A stretch of 64,000 bases of DNA from Trichococcus pasteurii. Its GTDB lineage: Bacteria > Bacillota > Bacilli > Lactobacillales > Aerococcaceae. Made by a program: the position numbers and the translations under genes. The stretch spans positions 248,001-312,000 of the forward strand of contig NZ_FONM01000002.1 of assembly GCF_900112935.1 (NCBI RefSeq). Reading direction: 5' to 3'. Under the pieces are notes generated by a model. It was given only the letters and a program-made list of their open reading frames with translations, was not told the origin of the DNA and made no database searches. Position 1 is the stretch's first letter; each line of letters opens with the position of its first letter. Below are positions 58,835 through 64,000 of this stretch, one piece after another.

Positions 58835-59752
58835 CTATTTCTTGCTGTCCCGTTTCGCCCGTGGATGGAATTGGTTGTAATTCCTTTGCAGGGCATCTTT
58901 CGTCACGTGTGTGTATATTTGAGTGGATGACAGGCTGGCATGTCCCAAAAGTTCCTGAACTGTCCGCATATCCGCTCCGTTATTCAGCATATCGGTCGCA
59001 AATGTATGCCGCAGCATATGGGGATGCAACGTCACGGTCAATCCGGTTTTTTTCATGATCTGTTTCAGTATGTATTCAACGCCGCCTGCCGTGAGCGGAT
59101 CACCCAAGCGATTCACAAAGAGATAATCATGGCTGCGTTGGTGTTTAGTCATCAATTCGGATCGGGTCATTTCCAGATACTCCTGGATAGCTGCTGCGGC
59201 ATAATGGCCAAACGGCACATACCGCTCTTTATTCCCTTTTCCGAAAATCAAAATAACTCCCAAGTCAAAGGATATATCCTGCAGCTTGATGTTCTTGCAT
59301 TCGCTGACGCGGATTCCGGTCGCATACAACAATTCCACTAACGCCCGGTTCCGGTAGTCCAATATTTCCGTCCCTTCGGCTGCGCGCAATAGTTTTTCCA
59401 ATTCTTCTTCGTAAAGGTACTGCGGCAGACGCAGTTGCTTTTTCTTGAAAGAGATATAGGATAAAGGGTTTTCATCAAGAAGGTCATTGCGGATCAGGAA
59501 GTGATAGAACCCCCTCAAGCTGGACAACGTGCGCGAAATCGTGTTTCGGCTCAGTTTTTGTTCGTCCAAAAAACTCAAATACAGGCGGACATCATACAAT
59601 TGCACCGCCATCAAATCGCTGGTTCCACTTTCCTCAAGAAAGGATTCGAATTTTTTCAGGTCAAACAGATAGGCCTTGACGGTTTCGTCGGAATAGCGCC
59701 TCTCGATAGCCAAATAGTTTATGAAACGATCGATTAATTCTTGATTAGACAA
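58835..59752 (-). CDS. xerC: Tyrosine recombinase XerC (CodV)
   Basis: Site-specific recombinase that resolves chromosome dimers at dif. It has 305 residues. Catalytic residues are Arg148 (ATGIRVSE), Lys172 (GKGNKERYVP), His245-x-x-Arg248 (HMLRHTF), His271 (LLGHASL) and Tyr280 (QIYTHV), all present. The start is TTG with GGAGGG upstream. That site lies inside the right arm of a hairpin (59755-59805). Confidence 0.95.
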   Translation of the reverse strand: MSNQELIDRFINYLAIERRYSDETVKAYLFDLKKFESFLEESGTSDLMAVQLYDVRLYLSFLDEQKLSRNTISRTLSSLRGFYHFLIRNDLLDENPLSYISFKKKQLRLPQYLYEEELEKLLRAAEGTEILDYRNRALVELLYATGIRVSECKNIKLQDISFDLGVILIFGKGNKERYVPFGHYAAAAIQEYLEMTRSELMTKHQRSHDYLFVNRLGDPLTAGGVEYILKQIMKKTGLTVTLHPHMLRHTFATDMLNNGADMRTVQELLGHASLSSTQIYTHVTKDALQRNYNQFHPRAKRDSKK

Positions 59753-59805
59753 AAAAATCCCTCCAACATCTTATGACTAAATTTATCACAATGTTGGAGA
59801 GATTT
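59751..59805 (-). promoter_or_regulatory. xerC: Hairpin over the xerC ribosome-binding site (terminator-like)
   Basis: On the minus strand AAATCTCTCCAACAT pairs with ATGTTGGAGGGATTT (15 pairs, one G-T wobble) around a 21-base loop. The right arm holds the xerC GGAGGG site, and the T-run that follows reaches the TTG start. It can act as an intrinsic terminator after trmFO and as a lid on xerC translation. The double role is inferred. Confidence 0.75.
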
Positions 59806-59823
59806 CAATGTAAGCTGGCGAAC

Positions 59824-61134
59824 TTAAATCGTTTGCACGAATTCGTCCAGAGCAGCCAACGCTTTATCGGCTATCATTTGGTTTTTGAGCTGTTTGTCAC
59901 GGATTTTCTTGCCGCCTAACGGTTCAATGATGCCGAAGTTGGCATTCATCGGTTGGAAATGCTTGCTGTCCGTGTTCGTTATGTAGTGCGACATCGCACC
60001 GATCATCGTCTCTTTCGGAAAAACAACGCATTCCTGTCCGTTCGCCAATCTGGCGGCGTTAAGGCCCGCCAACAAGCCACTGGCGGCACTCTCGACATAT
60101 CCTTCAACTCCGGTCATCTGGCCGGCAAAGAACAGATCGTCGCGTTTCTGGCTCTGATAGGTTGAGCGCAGTATTTTTGGAGAGTTCAGGAACGTATTCC
60201 GATGCATGACTCCGTAACGCACGATCTCGACATTTTCCAAGCCCGGGATCATTCGCAGGATCCGTTTCTGTTCTCCCCATTTCAGGTGAGTCTGGAAACC
60301 GACGATGTTGTATAGGGACCCGGCGGCATTGTCCTGGCGGAGCTGTACAACCGCATACGGAATCTTTCCGGTCTTCGGATCTTCCAGCCCGACCGGTTTC
60401 ATCGGACCGAACAGCAACGTTTTTTCGCCTCTTGAGGCCATCACTTCGAAAGGCATGCACCCGTCGAAATATTTTTCCTCCTCGAATTCCTTCAAGGGGG
60501 CCACCTCAGCCGCAATAAGTTCGCGATAGAAATTTTCGAATTCCTCTTTAGTCATCGGACAGTTCAAGTAGGCGGCTTCGCCTTTGTCATAACGCGACTT
60601 CAAGTAAACCTTCTCCATATTGATGCTGTCTTTTTCCAACACCGGTGCGGCGGCATCATAGAAGTACAACCCTTCCGTTTCGATGAAATTTTGGATCGAT
60701 TGGCTTAATGGTTCCGAAGTCAAAGGGCCTGTCGCTACCACCGTGATCCCTTCAGGCAATTCCGTCAGTTCATCCAGATGGATCGTGATGTTGGGGTGGT
60801 CTTCCAATGCTTTCGTAACATATGCCGAAAAAGTGTCGCGATCGACAGCCAAAGCGCCGCCTGCTGGAAGCGCGGTCGCATCGGCCGCTTTGATGATCAG
60901 AGAGTTCAGATGACGCATTTCTTCCTTTATCAATCCGGCAGCGTTCGTGACTTGGTTCGCCCGCAGCGAATTGGTGCAGACCAATTCCGCGAAACCTGAA
61001 GTGTGGTGAGCAGGCGTCATCTTTTTGGGTCTCATCTCATAGAGATCGACATGGATACCTTGCTCCGCTATTTGAAAAGCCGCTTCGCTTCCGGCTAGGC
61101 CGGCTCCGATTACGGTAACTGTTTTACTTGTCAT
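59824..61134 (-). CDS. trmFO: tRNA (uracil-5-)-methyltransferase TrmFO
   Basis: Folate-dependent enzyme that makes 5-methyluridine at tRNA position 54, using FADH2. It has 436 residues. The FAD motif is [12 protein letters not shown] (8-19). Family segments are [28 protein letters not shown] and [16 protein letters not shown]. It starts 17 bases past topA. Confidence 0.96.
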   Translation of the reverse strand: MTSKTVTVIGAGLAGSEAAFQIAEQGIHVDLYEMRPKKMTPAHHTSGFAELVCTNSLRANQVTNAAGLIKEEMRHLNSLIIKAADATALPAGGALAVDRDTFSAYVTKALEDHPNITIHLDELTELPEGITVVATGPLTSEPLSQSIQNFIETEGLYFYDAAAPVLEKDSINMEKVYLKSRYDKGEAAYLNCPMTKEEFENFYRELIAAEVAPLKEFEEEKYFDGCMPFEVMASRGEKTLLFGPMKPVGLEDPKTGKIPYAVVQLRQDNAAGSLYNIVGFQTHLKWGEQKRILRMIPGLENVEIVRYGVMHRNTFLNSPKILRSTYQSQKRDDLFFAGQMTGVEGYVESAASGLLAGLNAARLANGQECVVFPKETMIGAMSHYITNTDSKHFQPMNANFGIIEPLGGKKIRDKQLKNQMIADKALAALDEFVQTI

Positions 61135-61151
61135 AGTATGCCTCCATAACG

Positions 61152-63221
61152 TTATTTCTGTACGTCTTCCTCGTATTCACAATGACTGCATTTCACTTGG
61201 ATGCCGCCTTTGACCTTCTTCTCAACAAGATAATGTTGACATTTCGGGCAATCGCGGCCGATCGGTTTGTCCCAGGAGATGAATTCGCACTCTGGATAGC
61301 GATCGCAGCCATAGAATATCCGGTTTTTCTTGGATTTCCGCTCGATGACCTCGCCTTTATGGCACACAGGGCACGTCACGTTGATTTTCTTCACGATCGG
61401 TTTCGTGTTCCGGCATTCCGGGAAATTACTGCACGCATAGAATTTTCCGAATCTGCCGATTTTGATGACCATCGGATGGCCGCATAACTCGCAATCGAAT
61501 CCGGCGGGTTCATCCTTGATCTCAATTTTTTCGATTTCGACTTCCGCTTTCGACAGTTCTTCGGCGAATGGTTTATAAAAACGATCGACCACTTTGACCC
61601 ATTCCATTTTTCCCTCTTCGACACTGTCAAGGTCCTGTTCCATCCCGGCAGTGAAGGAAATGTTCACGATATCCGGAAAATAGGTGGAAATCAAGCCATT
61701 GACGATCGTACCCAACTCGGTTGGCTCGAAACGTTTTGCCGTCACTTTTACGTAATAGCGTTTCTGGATCGTTTCGATTGTTGGAGCGTAGGTCGAAGGT
61801 CTTCCGACGCCGTTCTCCTCCAGTGCCTTGATGAGTGTCGCTTCCGAGTATCGGGCCGGCGGTTGTGAGAAATGCTGATTCGGTTCGATGTCCTTCGAGA
61901 ACACCGTATCGCCGACAGCCATCTCCGGCAGAAGGTTGTCTTTTTCTTTGGCGTTGCCTTCTACGTAGACTTTGCGGTACCCGGCAAAGTTCTCTTTGGA
62001 ACCTGTCGCACGGAACATGACATCCTCGTGCTTGAGATCTACCTTCATCGTATCAAAGATCGCCGGAGTCATCTGACTAGCCAAAAAGCGTGCCCAGATC
62101 AATTGGTACAGTTTGAACTGGTCCTTCGTCAAGAAGGCTTCGATCTCGCTTGGAACCCTTAAAACGCTGGAAGGACGGATAGCTTCATGGGCATCCTGTG
62201 CCGATTGGGAATTTTTGCTTTCGCGCTGTTTCTCGATGGCATATTCCGGACCGTATGTGCCCGTGATGTATTCATGCGCTTCCTCTATAGAACCGGCCGA
62301 CACTCGTGTCGAATCCGTTCGCATGTAGGTGATCAATCCAACCGAGCCTTCTTTGCCGAGCGCAATCCCTTCATAGAGTTCTTGTGCGATCATCATCGTT
62401 TTCCGCGTACGGAAATTTAGTTTGTTGGCGGCTTCCTGTTGGAGACTGGAAGTCGTGAAAGGCTGAGCCGGGTTGCGTTTTTGCTGTTTCTTCGTAACAT
62501 CGGTGATTTCAAAGACATTGGATGTAATTTTTTCGAATACCGCATCCGCTTCCTCTTTGGTCTTCAACTTCAGCTTTTTCCCGTCCAACCCGTAAAACGC
62601 TGCCTGAAAAACATGTTTGTCCTTCAGGAAAGTGCCGTCAATTGTCCAAGACTCCACAGGTTCGAAACCGGCAATCTCTTCCTCGCGGTTGATGATCAGT
62701 TTCAGCGCAACGGACTGAACCCGTCCGGCACTCAAACCTTTTTTGACTTTCTTCCATAGTATTGGTGAAATGGAGTACCCGACCAGACGATCCAGGATCC
62801 TTCGGGCCTGCTGAGCCGAGACAAGATCCATATTGATCGGTCTTGGGTTTTTTAGCGCTTCCTTAACTGCGTCCTTGGTTACTTCGTTATACACGACGCG
62901 GATATTGTCTGCTGGATCCAAGCCCAACAAGTGTGCGAGGTGCCACGAGATGGCTTCCCCTTCTCTATCCGGGTCGGAAGCCAAGTAGATTTTTTCTGCC
63001 TTATGGCCATATTTTTTTAATTCTTTAATCAGGTCGCCTTTACCACGGATGGAAATATAATCCGGCTGGTAGTCATTTTCGATATCAACCGCCATCCGGC
63101 TCTTTGGTAAATCGCGCAAGTGGCCTTTGCTTGCTACCACTTTATAGTTTCTGCCAAGATACTTTTCTATCGTTTTGGCTTTGGTAGGTGATTCCACGAT
63201 GACTAAATATTTATAAGCCAA
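61152..63221 (-). CDS. topA: DNA topoisomerase I
   Basis: Relaxes negative supercoils by single-strand breaks. It has 689 residues from the TTG at 63219-63221, which has GAGAGGAG upstream and gives the usual start [14 protein letters not shown]; a longer in-frame start at 63269 lacks a ribosome-binding site. The Toprim domain is at the N terminus. The catalytic Tyr is in [10 protein letters not shown]. Three four-cysteine zinc ribbons lie at the C terminus, two ending in PEC and the third in CSHC. Confidence 0.96.
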   Translation of the reverse strand: MAYKYLVIVESPTKAKTIEKYLGRNYKVVASKGHLRDLPKSRMAVDIENDYQPDYISIRGKGDLIKELKKYGHKAEKIYLASDPDREGEAISWHLAHLLGLDPADNIRVVYNEVTKDAVKEALKNPRPINMDLVSAQQARRILDRLVGYSISPILWKKVKKGLSAGRVQSVALKLIINREEEIAGFEPVESWTIDGTFLKDKHVFQAAFYGLDGKKLKLKTKEEADAVFEKITSNVFEITDVTKKQQKRNPAQPFTTSSLQQEAANKLNFRTRKTMMIAQELYEGIALGKEGSVGLITYMRTDSTRVSAGSIEEAHEYITGTYGPEYAIEKQRESKNSQSAQDAHEAIRPSSVLRVPSEIEAFLTKDQFKLYQLIWARFLASQMTPAIFDTMKVDLKHEDVMFRATGSKENFAGYRKVYVEGNAKEKDNLLPEMAVGDTVFSKDIEPNQHFSQPPARYSEATLIKALEENGVGRPSTYAPTIETIQKRYYVKVTAKRFEPTELGTIVNGLISTYFPDIVNISFTAGMEQDLDSVEEGKMEWVKVVDRFYKPFAEELSKAEVEIEKIEIKDEPAGFDCELCGHPMVIKIGRFGKFYACSNFPECRNTKPIVKKINVTCPVCHKGEVIERKSKKNRIFYGCDRYPECEFISWDKPIGRDCPKCQHYLVEKKVKGGIQVKCSHCEYEEDVQK

Positions 63222-63336
63222 AGAAACGACTCCTCTCAACGAAATATTTTGTATGTATATTTCTGTCATTTAAATCGTTTCCCATCTTATGTCATAAACT
63301 AGGTGTTTGTCAAATGGAAGTTATTTCGCAGATGCT

Positions 63337-64000
63337 TCAGTTCCACTGCGTTCTCATTTCTTCCAGCACGTCGGTCGCATTCAAAACGCAAGCAGCACCG
63401 GCCTTTATCAATTGATTGGTGCCGACACTGAGTCGGCTGGTAATATTTCCGGGGACCGCAAAAACGTCCCGGTTTTCCTGCAGCGCCAGATTCGCGGTTA
63501 TGAGGCTGCCGCTCTTTTCTGTCGCCTCGATCACCAGCGTTGCCAAGGAAAGGTTGGCGATCAGACGATTGCGCATCGGAAAATGATAGCGTTCCGGCTT
63601 CGAGCCTAAAGGATACTCACTGACGACGAGCTGCTCTGCCATCATTTTCCGCTGAAGGGAGGCATTTTCCCTTGGGTAGGTGAGATCCAGCCCTGTTCCG
63701 ATGATGCCGATCGTTGCTCCGCTGTTTTCGATTGTACAGGAATGAACCATTTGATCGATTCCTTTGGCGAGCCCGCTTACCAGCGTGATGCCTTCCGCAA
63801 CCAATGGCGGTATCATTTCGTTCAGGACTGCCTTTCCGTAGCCGGACGGGCTGCGGCTGCCTACGACGCTCAAACAAGGCTGCTCCAACAAACGGATATT
63901 CCCCGCACAGAACACCACGACAGGCGGCAGATAGCTGTTCAGCCAGCCTTCCGGATAGTCGTTGTCCAGGATGGTCAAAATCTGGATATCTTTGCTCCGG
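63337..64000 (-). CDS. dprA: DNA-processing protein DprA (5' end cut by window)
   Basis: Protects incoming single-stranded DNA and loads RecA during transformation. The frame runs past the right edge (the codons up to 64000 read RSKDIQIL before TILDNDYPEGW). The Rossmann-like domain has SVVGSRSPSGYG, VSGLAKGIDQMVHS and GTGLDLTYPREN, then RNRLIANLS. The N-terminal SAM-like part is outside the window. It is next to topA, as in many Firmicutes. Confidence 0.95.
   Translation of the reverse strand, partial: RSKDIQILTILDNDYPEGWLNSYLPPVVVFCAGNIRLLEQPCLSVVGSRSPSGYGKAVLNEMIPPLVAEGITLVSGLAKGIDQMVHSCTIENSGATIGIIGTGLDLTYPRENASLQRKMMAEQLVVSEYPLGSKPERYHFPMRNRLIANLSLATLVIEATEKSGSLITANLALQENRDVFAVPGNITSRLSVGTNQLIKAGAACVLNATDVLEEMRTQWN

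Overview
The window looks like chromosome from a low-to-mid G+C Gram-positive bacterium of the Lactobacillales, most like Carnobacteriaceae or a Trichococcus-type organism (an inference; there is no rRNA here to settle it). The grounds are strong AGGAGG ribosome-binding sites, several lipoboxes, the gene order dprA-topA-trmFO-xerC-hslV-hslU-codY, an anaerobic pyruvate formate-lyase pair, and the parE/parC and opp gene types usual in this group. No rRNA, tRNA, insertion sequence, prophage or convincing CRISPR array was seen. Both ends cut a gene: an amino-acid ABC permease at the left and dprA at the right.

Layout. 1-1.3 kb: two amino-acid ABC permeases. 1.7-4.3 kb: a secreted subtilisin-like protease and a small GNAT protein. 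4.4-9.5 kb: a sugar-use locus with a GH106-like glycosidase, a PTS EIIBC and a divergent AraC regulator. 9.6-16.4 kb: small accessory genes (AraC+LysE exporter, SagB-type oxidoreductase, XRE+DUF2975 pair, HAD phosphatase, VOC protein, LysR and NmrA-like reductase). 16.5-20 kb: a membrane protein, glutamine-dependent NAD synthetase and a decayed second copy of the NmrA-like gene. 20-27.6 kb: a lipoprotein operon, an ABC exporter, a surface fumarate-reductase-like flavolipoprotein, a YlmA-like ATPase and a patatin. 27.6-32.4 kb: an ilvB-ilvN-ilvC-ilvA operon behind a leader-peptide attenuator. 32.4-40.7 kb: an oligopeptide uptake system, oppBCDF with two oppA genes. 41-49.4 kb: pullulanase, CorA, a metallophosphoesterase, Mn-type pyrophosphatase, pflA and pflB. 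49.6-64 kb: housekeeping genes parC/parE, plsY, an aldose epimerase, codY, hslU (interrupted), hslV, xerC, trmFO, topA and dprA.

How it fits together. CodY, the GTP/branched-chain amino-acid sensor, is encoded here. The ilv operon makes branched-chain amino acids and opp imports peptides, so both are plausible CodY targets; a loose CodY-box-like sequence lies just upstream of the ilv promoter. ilvD is absent from the window. The most notable observations are the ilv attenuator with a 15-codon leader peptide rich in Ile, Leu and Val codons, an in-frame TAA splitting hslU, two hairpin arrays with a 51-52 bp period, a hairpin that buries the xerC ribosome-binding site, a LysR gene whose best-placed start is ATC, and a flavolipoprotein with a short flavinylation-like motif but no FMN-binding domain. 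I did not find a clearly new multi-gene system. The hairpin arrays and the broken hslU are the best candidates for follow-up.
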